DNA of 64,000 bases from Victivallis vadensis (GTDB lineage: Bacteria > Verrucomicrobiota > Lentisphaeria > Victivallales > Victivallaceae). Positions 35,570 to 44,563 of the stretch are shown piece by piece (position 1 is the stretch's first letter; every line of letters begins with the position of its first letter). The stretch covers positions 61,581 through 125,580 of the forward strand of contig NZ_QEKH01000016.1 of the NCBI RefSeq assembly GCF_003096415.1, given 5' to 3'. The translations under genes were made by a program, and so were the position numbers. A model generated the notes under the pieces. The model made no database searches and was not told the DNA's origin. It saw only the letters and a program-made list of their open reading frames with translations.

Positions 35570-36429
35570 TACTTCACCTCATTGTTCGGGGCATGGAGAT
35601 TCTTCAGGGTCAGGATCACCGGATAGTGGTCGGAAAGGGTCTGGAAAAACTCCCGGCGGGTGGTGTCCACATACGCTTCGACCACCTGATCCTCCAGATT
35701 TCTGCTCAGCATCGCCATGTCGATCCGCACGCCGACATCGGGCCTGTAATTGTGTTTTTTCATCCAGAAAAAGCAGACATCCTCCAGCCCCGCTTCAAGC
35801 AGGTTGTCCATACACTGGAAGTCGAAGAAGCCGTTGCGGAGATTTTCGATGTGGGGCCGGGTCTCATAGCGGCGCGCTTCCAGCGCGGCGGCGTTGGAGT
35901 TGACCCGCGCCGCGTCGTAGGGTGACGGATTGTTGAAATCGCCCATCATGATGACCTTTTCTCCCGCCGCCAGCAGCGGTTTCAGCCGTTTCGCGTAGAT
36001 TTCGGTCTCCCTGATCCGCACCGCGTACCTGAAGGGGGAGAGGTGGATCGACATATAGTAGACGCCGTCGATTCTGGCGAGGATATAACCGTGATGCAGC
36101 CCGTCGATCCGCATTTCGAGCATCTCGAAGGGGCGCTTGCTGGTCATGCCGATCGAATAATCCTGCCACGGTTTGCAGACGGCGGCGTAGGAGTGATCCC
36201 ACAGCTTCGCCTGCCGGGCGAAGGATTCGCTGCTCTGCCGGGCGATTTCCTGAAACAGGATCACATCGGGTTTTCGGCTGCGCAGCCAGTTCGCGGTCTC
36301 CTCAATCCGCTCGGCGCGGTTGAAGCCGATCAATACATTGTAACCGATCACTCTGGTGAGTTCGTCCGCGGCGGGGGCCGCGAGTGCGATACCGGCGCCC
36401 AGCGCCACCAACAGTCGTTTGAACTTCAT
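35569..36429 (-). CDS. Secreted endonuclease/exonuclease/phosphatase-family enzyme
   Basis: The 286-residue precursor has a signal peptide (MKFKRLLVALGAGIALAAPAA). EEP-superfamily motifs follow: VIGYNVL (metal Asn), DVILFQEI (Glu), YMSIHLSPF (His), MMGDFNNPS (Asp-x-Asn) and the terminal SDHYPVILTL. Members are DNases, sphingomyelinases or inositol phosphatases, and sequence alone does not choose. The secreted alkaline phosphatase two genes downstream fits extracellular nucleic-acid or phosphoester use. It is divergent from the signal peptidase gene. Confidence 0.85.
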   Translation of the reverse strand: MKFKRLLVALGAGIALAAPAADELTRVIGYNVLIGFNRAERIEETANWLRSRKPDVILFQEIARQSSESFARQAKLWDHSYAAVCKPWQDYSIGMTSKRPFEMLEMRIDGLHHGYILARIDGVYYMSIHLSPFRYAVRIRETEIYAKRLKPLLAAGEKVIMMGDFNNPSPYDAARVNSNAAALEARRYETRPHIENLRNGFFDFQCMDNLLEAGLEDVCFFWMKKHNYRPDVGVRIDMAMLSRNLEDQVVEAYVDTTRREFFQTLSDHYPVILTLKNLHAPNNEVK

Positions 36430-36558
36430 AAAATCACATCACTCCTGTTCTGTTGTTGTGATGAGGTAACATACCCCCGCCGTGTTAGGGGACGGTTACG
36501 AAAGGATTCGTTTTCAAAGAGGAGTGAAAAAAGCGCCAGTGAATTTTCCTTTGATGGC

Positions 36559-36586
36559 TTGCAACTTGTACAAGCGATGGTATTGT
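36559..36586 (+). promoter_or_regulatory. Candidate promoter of the signal peptidase gene with spacer palindrome
   Basis: TTGCAA (36559-36564) and TATTGT (36581-36586) are 16 bp apart. The spacer contains the perfect palindrome CTTGTACAAG (36565-36574), a suitable repressor site. The leader would be about 17 nt. The match to consensus is moderate. Confidence 0.4.
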
Positions 36587-36609
36587 TCTGCAAAACGGGA
36601 ATGCAGGAC

Positions 36610-37089
36610 ATGAACCGATCAGGAAAAAGAGTGGTATGGCTGGCCGCCGCCGGAGTGCTGCTGGCGCTGGCCGCCTGGATTCAGCCTTATGAGCTGATCC
36701 GAGTCACCGGAGGTTCGATGATGCCGACCTACCGCGACGGGCAATTGCTGGTCGGAGTGAAGGCGTTCTGGCTGCGCGGCGAACCGTTCCGGCGCGGCGA
36801 GGTGGTGATGTGCCGGGTCGGAGGAGAAAAGCTGCTCAAGCGGATCTATGCGCTGCCCGGAGACGAGGTGGTGATCTTCTCGCTGGATGACGGCTTTCAC
36901 GTGATGGTGCAGGCCGAAAATTATCTGCGCTACTACCAGTTGGCCGAAGGCATCGGCCATGCGCGGATCCGCCGCTTCGAGGTGCCGGAGCACGGGCTTT
37001 TCCTGCTCGGCGACGCTCCGAATGTGTCGCTGGACAGCCGCGACTTCGGGCCGGTTCCGGAGGCCGACGTGATCGCCCGCATCCGCTGA
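36610..37089 (+). CDS. lepB: Signal peptidase I (S26 family), short form
   Basis: The 159-residue protein begins MNRSGKRVVWLAAAGVLLALAAW, a single membrane anchor. Box B has the nucleophile S36 in TGGSMMPTYRDGQLL. Box D has the general base K77 in LLKRIYALPGDEV. Box E is LLGDAPNVSLDSRDFGPV. It is half the length of E. coli LepB and close to the Gram-positive SipS size, lacking the large beta-insert. ATG 36610 is preferred (GGGA 9 nt upstream); ATG 36601 is possible. It ends 4 bp from the convergent MscS gene. Confidence 0.88.
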   Translation: MNRSGKRVVWLAAAGVLLALAAWIQPYELIRVTGGSMMPTYRDGQLLVGVKAFWLRGEPFRRGEVVMCRVGGEKLLKRIYALPGDEVVIFSLDDGFHVMVQAENYLRYYQLAEGIGHARIRRFEVPEHGLFLLGDAPNVSLDSRDFGPVPEADVIARIR

Positions 37090-37093
37090 ATTT

Positions 37094-39418
37094 CTAGGAG
37101 TGTTTGACCGTCACGTCGAGCTGGTTGAACGGGATTTCGATGCCGTTTTCGCGGAAAATTTCCAGTACCCGGCAGCGAAGCCGGGCCTGCGTCTGCCACC
37201 AGCGCGGCTCTGCCGCCCAGAAGAACACCGCGAACCGGATCGAACTCGCCTCCAGCCCCCGGCACAGGATTTCCGGCACCGGGAAGCTCTGCACTCCCTC
37301 GGTGTTCGCGACCACCTTGCGCAGCAGTTCGGTCACCTTGGCCAGGTCGCTGTTGTAGGCGACGTCGACCAGCAGCTCCACCCGCCGCAGCGGATTGGAA
37401 CGGGTCCAGTTCAGGAACTTCGAGTCGACCAGCTGGGTGTTCGGGATGGTCAGCACCGCGCCTTCCTCGGTCTCCATCACAGTGGAGCGGAAGCCGATTT
37501 TGCGCACGCAGCCGTAGATGCCGTCCACCTCGATATAGTCGCCGTTGCGCACCAGCTGGCCGGCCAGAATGGTCAGCGCGGCGAGGCAGTTTTCCAGCGA
37601 ACTTTTCAGGGCGAGGCCGACACCCATGCTCAAACCGCCGAGCATCACCAGCAGACTGGAATACTTCGCCTCCATCAGCATCAGGCCGGTCAGGGCGAAC
37701 AGCACCCAGGCCAGATAGGCTCCCAGCGTCAGCACCGAGGCCAGAAAGCCGGAACCGATCCGCCGGTCATATTTGCGATGAACCAGTTCCCGCAGCGATT
37801 TCAGCACGAAACGCAGCACCAGCGCCGCGATCAGCAGCCCGGCCAGCCGGGCGGGCGTGATACTCAGCAGGTCCTGCGGCAGGCTGATCCGGCTTCCCAT
37901 CCAGTTGAAGGTGGATTCCTGCACATAGTAGGTCGCGGTCACCCACAGGAAAATCTGGACCGCGCTCCAGATCCACAGCAGCGGCAGCAGCAGGTTGTTG
38001 ATCAGGATCTTTTTCTGCGGCCCCGGTTTTTTCCTTTCATGATTCAGCAATGCGCGGGTCAGCACCAGCGTGACCTGAATCCGGGCGATCACCAGCAGCC
38101 AGCCGAGCGTGACGGTGAAGCCGAGGTAAGGCTGGCCGGCGGCGGCGAACACAACCGCCAGCAGTGCCGCCGCGATGGTGGCGACACCGAAGAGCAGGTC
38201 GATCCAGTCGAGTTTCCGGCGGCAAACGATCATCGCGACCGAGAGTGCCACCAGCAGATTGACCGGAATCACCACCAGCTGCAATACGTCAAAGGGCGCC
38301 AGCGCCAGATAGAGCCCGGCTCCGATCAGGTGCTGGATCACCACCGGCACGTACAGCTCCATGCTGCGCCGGGCGTTTTCCACTTTGAGCCGGAAGGCGA
38401 TGGAGAAGACCAGCATTGTGAAAGCGCTGAACGAAGTGGTCAGCGTTTCGATGAAACTGCTGTCGCTGCCGTTCAGCCAGCCGGGGGCGCACCACAGCGC
38501 CGCCGTCGCCGAACCGAGCAGCAGCCCGGCGGAGAACCAGCCCCGGCTTACCTCATCCTCGTGAATCACCGCGAGCCGGTTGAACCACGGGTAGATCAGC
38601 CGCCGTCCCAGCGGCACGACCGGAATCGCGATCGCCAGAAAGACGGTCAGCAGCCTGGCCCAGAAGCTGCCGGTGGTCGGGATGCGCAGTTCAAGCCAGT
38701 TGGTCAGGTTCAGCCGCCAGAGAGTGAAGATTTCCCGGATGCCGGTCCGGAAGCCGCTCCAACTGCCCCAGTTGCGAACGCGTTCCCACAACGAGGTCCC
38801 CCGTTTCATGAAAATGCCGTCCACGATTTGCCGTCGTTTCTGTTCGGCCAACGTATTCAGGGCATCGACCTTCCGGTCGGTCTCGGTGAATTTCTTCAGA
38901 TAGGCCTGACTTTCCTTCAGCAGGGAGGCAAATTCGTTTTCGAGGCGTTCGGCGGCGGTCAGACACTGCCGCAGCTGGGCTTGAAAGGGAGCGGCGGAAG
39001 CGGTGTTGAAATCCTCTTCCAGATCTGCTTTCAGCCGTTTCAGCCGTTCAAGTGCATCGGAAAGGATTTCGCAGTTGCGTTCGAGCTGGAGAAGGTAATC
39101 GTCGAACTGCTGTTTGAGATCGCTGATCTGCCGGCAGCGCATCAGCGCTTCAAAGCCGCCGGTGTCGCCGTAGGAATCAAGCAGAAAATCGAATTTGGCG
39201 CTCTGGTTCTCAGTGAACGTCAGGATCCGGTCGTACTCGCCGAACTGCTTCAGGATGGAGCCGCGCCGGTCGCGGATCATCGCGTTGTAGTTGTCCGCGA
39301 GCAGTTGGAAATGCTTCAGCATCACATCCCAGTCGGGAGCGCGCTCGTCGAGCGCCGCCGAACGGCCGGGAACCGACAGTGCGCCAAGCGTCAGAATCAG
39401 CAGCAGCCAGCGATACAT
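37094..39418 (-). CDS. Large MscS-family mechanosensitive channel
   Basis: The 774-residue protein starts at ATG 39418 (GGGAGA upstream) with a signal-like helix (MYRWLLLILTLGALSVPG). A roughly 220-residue periplasmic coiled-coil region follows (many Leu/Arg/Glu heptads), as in MscK or MscM-like proteins. Several membrane helices come next, and a C-terminal MscS core with LGGLSMGVGLALKSSLENCLA (pore helix) and GDYIEVDGIYGCVRKIGFRST (beta domain). It protects against hypo-osmotic shock. The gene follows the glycosyltransferase gene by 17 bp on the same strand. Confidence 0.9.
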   Translation of the reverse strand: MYRWLLLILTLGALSVPGRSAALDERAPDWDVMLKHFQLLADNYNAMIRDRRGSILKQFGEYDRILTFTENQSAKFDFLLDSYGDTGGFEALMRCRQISDLKQQFDDYLLQLERNCEILSDALERLKRLKADLEEDFNTASAAPFQAQLRQCLTAAERLENEFASLLKESQAYLKKFTETDRKVDALNTLAEQKRRQIVDGIFMKRGTSLWERVRNWGSWSGFRTGIREIFTLWRLNLTNWLELRIPTTGSFWARLLTVFLAIAIPVVPLGRRLIYPWFNRLAVIHEDEVSRGWFSAGLLLGSATAALWCAPGWLNGSDSSFIETLTTSFSAFTMLVFSIAFRLKVENARRSMELYVPVVIQHLIGAGLYLALAPFDVLQLVVIPVNLLVALSVAMIVCRRKLDWIDLLFGVATIAAALLAVVFAAAGQPYLGFTVTLGWLLVIARIQVTLVLTRALLNHERKKPGPQKKILINNLLLPLLWIWSAVQIFLWVTATYYVQESTFNWMGSRISLPQDLLSITPARLAGLLIAALVLRFVLKSLRELVHRKYDRRIGSGFLASVLTLGAYLAWVLFALTGLMLMEAKYSSLLVMLGGLSMGVGLALKSSLENCLAALTILAGQLVRNGDYIEVDGIYGCVRKIGFRSTVMETEEGAVLTIPNTQLVDSKFLNWTRSNPLRRVELLVDVAYNSDLAKVTELLRKVVANTEGVQSFPVPEILCRGLEASSIRFAVFFWAAEPRWWQTQARLRCRVLEIFRENGIEIPFNQLDVTVKHS

Positions 39419-39435
39419 TTTTCTCTCCCGCAAGG

Positions 39436-40617
39436 TCAGGCCCGTTTTGCGGCGGCAAGCGCCAGGTATTCCGCTTCAAGGATATCGGCCATGCGGCGCC
39501 AGTCGAAACGCTCGCGCACCAGTTCACGGCCGTTGCGGCCCATGGTTTCGCGCAGCGCGTCGTCCCGCCAGATTTTCCGGGTCGCTTCGACGACCTGTTC
39601 GACCTTTTCCGGTTCGATGCAGAAGCCGGTTTGGCCGTCGAGGATCACTTCCGGCGTGCCGTCCAGCCGGTAGCCGATCGCCGGAATCCCGGTTGCGAGC
39701 GCCTGCACCACCGAACGCGGCAGCCCCTCGCGCAGCGACAGATGCCACAGCAGATCCGCCTGCGCCAGATGGCGGGCCACCTGGTCCGGTGCAATCAGCC
39801 CGGCGAAGTGGAAGTGCCCGGTCAGGCCGAGCCCCGCGATCCGCCGCCGGAGCTCATCGTACATCGGGCCGTCGCCGATGATCAGCAAATGGGTGTCGGG
39901 GAACTCCCGGATCAGCTCCGCCGCCGCCGGGATCACATATTCGTAGCCTTTCAGCGGAAAGAGCCGGGCGACCGTCGCGATCACCCGCGCCCGCTCCGGA
40001 ATCCCCAGCTCCCGGCGCAGCTCCGGTTCCCGCGATGCGTTCGCAAAGCGGGAGGTATCCATGCCGCTGTAGACGACCATATACTTTTCGCGCGGCGCGA
40101 TGCGGGCGGCGACGCACTGGTCGATCATCGCCTGCGCGACCGCGTAAATCTTGTCGCACTGTTTCGCGGCCAGCCGTTCGGAGAGCTTGTAGAGGGAGTT
40201 CCTCCACCCCTTTTCATACGGGTGGAACGCCTGTCCGTGCACGGTGTGCACCACCACCGGGATTCCGGCGGCGCGCGCCGCGAAGCGGCCGACCACCCCG
40301 GCCTTGGAGCTGTGGGTATGCACCACGTCGAAGTTCCGCTCCCGGAAGAACCGCTTGAGTCTGCCGTATGCTTCCAGATCGCGCACCGGATTCAGCTCCC
40401 GGACCAGTTCGGGCATCTCGACGATCTCGAACTCCGGGAAATCGACGTGGGCCAGCAGCCTGCCCTCCCGTCCCGGCGACGGCCCGGTGACCAGCACGAC
40501 CTCGTGCCCCTTCCGCAGGTGGCCGAGACAGGTCAGCAACGTATTCTCCTGCGCGCCGCCGACGATCATGCGGGTGATCACGTGGCATATTTTCAATTTT
40601 CGCGGTTCAGAACTCAT
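39436..40617 (-). CDS. Family 4 glycosyltransferase
   Basis: The 393-residue protein has a GT-B fold. The N-terminal domain contains ICHVITRMIVGGAQENTLL and DVVHTHSSKAGVVGRFAAR. The C-terminal domain contains VIATVARLFPLKGYEYVI, LLIIGDGPMYDELRRR and the donor-binding E-x7-E segment LSLREGLPRSVVQALATGIPAIGY. GT4 members use NDP-sugars to build envelope or exopolysaccharide chains; the acceptor is unknown. Its start overlaps the end of the comEC-like gene by 11 bp, so the two are translated together. Confidence 0.9.
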   Translation of the reverse strand: MSSEPRKLKICHVITRMIVGGAQENTLLTCLGHLRKGHEVVLVTGPSPGREGRLLAHVDFPEFEIVEMPELVRELNPVRDLEAYGRLKRFFRERNFDVVHTHSSKAGVVGRFAARAAGIPVVVHTVHGQAFHPYEKGWRNSLYKLSERLAAKQCDKIYAVAQAMIDQCVAARIAPREKYMVVYSGMDTSRFANASREPELRRELGIPERARVIATVARLFPLKGYEYVIPAAAELIREFPDTHLLIIGDGPMYDELRRRIAGLGLTGHFHFAGLIAPDQVARHLAQADLLWHLSLREGLPRSVVQALATGIPAIGYRLDGTPEVILDGQTGFCIEPEKVEQVVEATRKIWRDDALRETMGRNGRELVRERFDWRRMADILEAEYLALAAAKRA

Positions 40618-42787
40618 GTTCCCAAATCTCCAGCACGCTGCCGTAGGCGATGACCCGGACGGTGTCCGGGGCTTCCGGGCGGCGCAGCGTGAACCGCCAG
40701 CCCGAATCGCATTGATCGACCGATATCTTCACTTTAAAAGTAGACCCGGGATTGAAATATTCAACCTCGAAATGTGTTTTTTGATCGAGAATCCGGCAGA
40801 ATCCGCCGCCGCTCCGGTCCGACGGCAGCAGCGGCGTCTCCGGCGCGTACCGTTCCAGAGAATCGGTGAACCGCCAGCCGTGGCGGTCGAGTTCCGGCAG
40901 AACGATCCGCCTGACCGGCAGTGTGCGCAGCAGCGCCGGAAGCCCCGCCACCGCATCCCGGCGCGGCCGGGTCAGGTAAGCCGCCTCCAGTTCCGTGACG
41001 CCGCGGCGGCGCAGCAGTTCGGCCAGCATCGCGCCGCTGTCGCCGCCCGGCAGGTTCACCGCCACCGCGAGATTGCGGGTAGGCTCGGCGACGGCGACCA
41101 GCGGGATATCGCTGCGGCCGCCCGCCATCGCGATCACCGCCGGCGGTTCGCAATTCGCCCGGAATATCCATGAAACGGCAAGCAGCAGCATCACGGCGCC
41201 GCCGGAGAACGCAATCCTGCGGGATCTCACCCCGAGCAGCAGGAAAAGCCCCAGATAGAAGAGCCAGACTTCGAACAGCGAGGGGCGGACCGCCGGAATC
41301 CGGTCGAACAGTTCCGCCGTCGCCGAGGTGATCGCTCCGAGCAGATCGAATACCGCGGTCAGCAGCCACGCTCCCGCCGCATTCAGCGCACCGCCGCAGA
41401 AGCTCAGCGTCAGCTTCAGGAACAGGATCGGGAAAAGCACCGCTACCACCGGCAGCAGCAGCAAATTCGCCGCGATCGACCCCGGCAGCAGCAGCCCCTG
41501 CATCCGCAGCGAAATCGCCGCTCCGCCCAGAAAGGCGACGGTGCAGCCGGCGACCGCGAACAGCAGATGGTTCAGCCGGTAGAGCCGGGCGGCGGCGCCG
41601 CCCCGTCCCGCGCCGAGCATATAGTTGAGCTGCTCGCCGGCCAGCTCCTTATAATCGTGGAACCGCTGCGATGCGAGGATCAGCACACCGGTGATCACGA
41701 ACGAATACTGGAAACCGACATCGAACACCAGCGGCGGGTTGGCCAGCACCAGCAGCGCCGCCGCCAGGCAGAGGGTGTTGAACGTGGGGGTGTACAGCAG
41801 CAGCGTCCGCAGCAGGCACATCAGGGCGATCATATAGAACGCCCGCATCGCCGGGGCGTTGGCTCCGGTGGAGATCACATAGAGCAGCACCAGCCCCGCC
41901 AGCAGCGGATAGCGGACCCGAAACGGGAATAACCGCAATTCCCACAGCAGCAGCCCGGCCAGAATCGCCACATGCATGCCGCTGACCGAAAAAAGGTGCA
42001 CGGTCCCGGAGTCGATGAACGCGCGCCGCGAACCGGAGTCCAGCCCGCCGGAAACGCCGAAAAAGAGCGCGGCGGCGAGGCGGCGCACCGAATCGGAGGA
42101 AACTTGCGACAGCACCCGCTCCAGCACCGCGTCGCGGATGCGGCACAACCCGGCGTCGAAGCCGGAGGGCGGTTCCTTCATCTGTATTTGTTCCGCCCGC
42201 AGGCTCCGACTCGCGCCGCGTCCGGCGAGATAGGAGGCGAAATCCATGCCGCCGGTTTCGATCTGCAACTTGCCGTCTACGCGGCGGACCGCCTGATGGG
42301 TGGGGAGTTCCAGCGTCCCTTCCACTTCGGCGACGCTGCCGACCGGCGGGGCAGCCTGTTCGGGATCGGGCAGCCGCAGCAGCACGGTGCCGGAGAGCGG
42401 CCGGAATTCCGGCTCGCCGGTCAGCCGCCGCGAGAGCAATTCGGCTGAAAAGAGCCGGGGAGGCGGGATACCCGGCACCGCCGTGATCCGCCGGTCTGTG
42501 ACCTTGACCCGGAACGTGCCGTAGACATTGCGTTCCGGCAGTCCGTCCAATTTCAGCGACCGGTGATCATGGACGGCGGCGGCTCCGGCCAGAACCGCGC
42601 CGGCTGCCGCCGCCAGCGCGATCCGGGGCGGCAGCAGCAAACCCGCCGCGGCGAGGAATACGGCGGCGGTCACGGTTCCCGCCGCGGAAAAGCCGGAGGC
42701 AAAGCAGCAGGCTCCCGCGATGATTCCGGCGGCGAACGCGAGTTCCGCCCGTACCGGCAGCTCCGGCTTTTTCCATTGTCGCATCAT
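40607..42787 (-). CDS. comEC: ComEC/Rec2-family DNA-uptake channel with degenerate nuclease domain
   Basis: The 726-residue protein has N-terminal membrane helices, an OB-like DUF4131 region (about 70-190), and the Competence domain with VHLFSVSGMHVAILAGLL, TGANAPAMRAFYMIALM and LANPPLVFDVGFQYSF. Further helices reach about residue 530. The C-terminal metallo-beta-lactamase-like domain (about 540-726) is shortened. Where active homologues have HxHxDH it reads YLTRPRRDAVAGL near residue 605, so the metal ligands are absent. DNA transport across the inner membrane may be kept while strand degradation is lost. It starts the run of comEC, GT4 and mscS. Confidence 0.88.
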   Translation of the reverse strand: MMRQWKKPELPVRAELAFAAGIIAGACCFASGFSAAGTVTAAVFLAAAGLLLPPRIALAAAAGAVLAGAAAVHDHRSLKLDGLPERNVYGTFRVKVTDRRITAVPGIPPPRLFSAELLSRRLTGEPEFRPLSGTVLLRLPDPEQAAPPVGSVAEVEGTLELPTHQAVRRVDGKLQIETGGMDFASYLAGRGASRSLRAEQIQMKEPPSGFDAGLCRIRDAVLERVLSQVSSDSVRRLAAALFFGVSGGLDSGSRRAFIDSGTVHLFSVSGMHVAILAGLLLWELRLFPFRVRYPLLAGLVLLYVISTGANAPAMRAFYMIALMCLLRTLLLYTPTFNTLCLAAALLVLANPPLVFDVGFQYSFVITGVLILASQRFHDYKELAGEQLNYMLGAGRGGAAARLYRLNHLLFAVAGCTVAFLGGAAISLRMQGLLLPGSIAANLLLLPVVAVLFPILFLKLTLSFCGGALNAAGAWLLTAVFDLLGAITSATAELFDRIPAVRPSLFEVWLFYLGLFLLLGVRSRRIAFSGGAVMLLLAVSWIFRANCEPPAVIAMAGGRSDIPLVAVAEPTRNLAVAVNLPGGDSGAMLAELLRRRGVTELEAAYLTRPRRDAVAGLPALLRTLPVRRIVLPELDRHGWRFTDSLERYAPETPLLPSDRSGGGFCRILDQKTHFEVEYFNPGSTFKVKISVDQCDSGWRFTLRRPEAPDTVRVIAYGSVLEIWEHEF

Positions 42788-42880
42788 GCAATCCTCATGT
42801 TCAGGCAGATAATCCTAGCACCGATTCGGGGATTTGCAATCCGTTTCGGCGCAAATCGGCTGGAAAAAGCGGGCGTGGAA

Positions 42881-42893
42881 TGATAAATTATCA
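42881..42893. promoter_or_regulatory. 13-bp palindrome upstream of the GT39 gene
   Basis: TGATAA-A-TTATCA is a perfect palindrome in the 144-bp gap between the divergent comEC and GT39 genes, about 40 bp before the GT39 start. The region is AT-rich against its surroundings. It is a candidate operator; no regulator is identified. Confidence 0.3.
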
Positions 42894-42931
42894 AAAATCG
42901 TCCCGATTTATAACCTGCAACCGTGTGGTCT

Positions 42932-44485
42932 ATGAAAACTGTGTTCTGGAAGCAACTGTACGCCTCGTTTGAAGCCTTTCTTGATGCGGACGGCTCCCGT
43001 CCCGACGAGGGCAGGCTCGAAAAAATCTTTTACATCCTTGCCGCGGGGTGGCTGGTGCTGTGGACGCTGCTTCCGTCGCTCTGCGTCGGCAACGCCTTCA
43101 TCGACGTTTCGGAGAACGTCGCGTGGGGGCAGCATTTCCAGTTCGGCTACGACAAGAATCCCTACTTCGGCGCCTGGCTCACCTATTGGAGTTACCGGCT
43201 GATCCCCTCCGAGTGCGTCAGCTACTTCCTGAGCCAATGCTCGGTGCTGCTGGCGGTGGTTTCGATGTGGAAGCTGGGGCTGGACATCTTCCGGAGCCGC
43301 TTTCACGCGCTGGCGGCGGTGCTGCTGATGCTGCTGATCCCGTACCATTCGCACTCCGCGTGCGAGTTCAACGACGACGTGATCGAAATCGGTTTGTGGG
43401 CGCTGTTCATCCTCTTTTTCCACCGCGCGGTGGAAAAGCAGCGCATCGGCGACTGGCTGATGGTCGGGCTGGCCGCCGGACTCGCTTTCATGACCAAATA
43501 TCTCGGCGCGGCGCTGTTCCTGTCGCTCGGAGTGCTGCTGGTGTTCACCGCCAGAGGGCGGCAGTCGTGGAAGCGGTGGGGAATCTATCTGGCCGGCGCG
43601 GTGTTTCTGGTGCTGGTGCTGCCGAACATCGTGTGGCTGTTCCGGAACGACTTCATCGCGTTCCGCTATGCGGCGCAGCGGGCGGAGCTGGATCAGGAGA
43701 TCACCCTCCTCAGCCACCTGACCCGGCCGCTGGAGCTGCTGCTCGGTTTCGCGTCGCGGCTGATCCTGCCGTTTGCGGCGGTGCTGTTCTTTTTCCGACG
43801 CGGGCGCGAAAGGATCGCTTCCAAGTATGATGTGTGGTTTCTGTCGCTGGCGGCGTTCGGCCCCGCCGCGCTGTCGGCGCTGTTCGCGGCGGTGACCGGG
43901 GGCGAGGTGCTCTCGTCGTGGACCACGCCGTACTACGTCGCCTCCGGCGTGTTCCTGGTGATGCTGATGCGCCCGGAGCCGGGGCGGTTCCGGCTGAAGC
44001 TCTTTTTGATCTTCTTCACGGTCCTCTCCGTCATTTTTGCAATCGTGTTCGGTTATGAATATCTGTTGAAACGGCCCTACCTGAAAAAGCGGATCGCCTA
44101 CGACACCTATCCGGGCCGGGAGTCCGCCGAATACCTGACCGCCGAGTGGCGCAGGCGTTACAACCGGCCGCTCAAATACGCGGTCGGCATGCGGCGCGAG
44201 GCGTGCAACCTGACCTTCTATTCGCCGGATATGCCGGTCTCGTACTTCGACGCAGACGTGGCGCTGAGCCAGTGGATCGACCCGGCGGAGGTCGACCGGG
44301 AGGGGGCGGTCTTTTTATGGCCGGCGGATGCGGCGCCCGGCTGGCTGGAGCCGTATCAGGGGAGGCTGGTGCATCTTCCCGAGCTGGAATTCGGCCGCGC
44401 CGTCGCGCCGTGGTTCCGGGCCGTCGCGGGAAAAACGCCGCCTTTCCGGCTGAAAGCCGCCTTTCTGCCGCCGCAAAAACCGTAA
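42932..44485 (+). CDS. GT39 / ArnT-like membrane glycosyltransferase
   Basis: The 517-residue protein (ATG 42932 preferred over GTG 42923) has an N-terminal cytoplasmic segment and about ten membrane helices. In the first large loop it has DVSENVAWGQHFQFGYDKNPYFGAW, and then CEFNDDVIEIGLWALF and a GLAAGLAFMTKYLGAALFLS block, matching the PMT_2/ArnT superfamily. These enzymes use polyprenyl-phosphate sugars on the periplasmic side to modify lipid A, glycans or proteins. A catalytic Asp is expected in the first loop. The acceptor is unknown; lpxB 1.4 kb away is suggestive only. Confidence 0.82.
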   Translation: MKTVFWKQLYASFEAFLDADGSRPDEGRLEKIFYILAAGWLVLWTLLPSLCVGNAFIDVSENVAWGQHFQFGYDKNPYFGAWLTYWSYRLIPSECVSYFLSQCSVLLAVVSMWKLGLDIFRSRFHALAAVLLMLLIPYHSHSACEFNDDVIEIGLWALFILFFHRAVEKQRIGDWLMVGLAAGLAFMTKYLGAALFLSLGVLLVFTARGRQSWKRWGIYLAGAVFLVLVLPNIVWLFRNDFIAFRYAAQRAELDQEITLLSHLTRPLELLLGFASRLILPFAAVLFFFRRGRERIASKYDVWFLSLAAFGPAALSALFAAVTGGEVLSSWTTPYYVASGVFLVMLMRPEPGRFRLKLFLIFFTVLSVIFAIVFGYEYLLKRPYLKKRIAYDTYPGRESAEYLTAEWRRRYNRPLKYAVGMRREACNLTFYSPDMPVSYFDADVALSQWIDPAEVDREGAVFLWPADAAPGWLEPYQGRLVHLPELEFGRAVAPWFRAVAGKTPPFRLKAAFLPPQKP

Positions 44486-44517
44486 TTTCCGGCAAATCCC
44501 CTTGATATTGCCGGAAA
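44486..44517. terminator. Hairpin after the GT39 gene overlapping the next promoter
   Basis: TTTCCGGCAA (44486-44495) and TTGCCGGAAA (44508-44517) form a perfect 10-bp stem with a 12-nt loop right after the GT39 stop. The downstream -35 element lies in the loop and right arm. It may end GT39 transcription. No U-run follows, so confidence is moderate. Confidence 0.45.
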
Positions 44518-44529
44518 AACGGTTATAGT
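44502..44529 (+). promoter_or_regulatory. Sigma-70-type promoter of the Pro/Arg-rich protein gene
   Basis: TTGATA (44502-44507) and TATAGT (44524-44529) are separated by 16 bp. A strong AGGAGG ribosome-binding site (44552-44557) precedes the ATG at 44564. Confidence 0.55.
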
Positions 44530-44563
44530 CAGTTTTGAAATCTGAACTATCAGGAGGCTCAAA

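Noticed and set aside
36043..36609. Long N-terminal extension of the signal peptidase reading frame
   Set aside because: The upstream in-frame sequence is antisense to the EEP-family gene and lacks homology. The protein begins naturally with a basic residue cluster and membrane helix at 36610.
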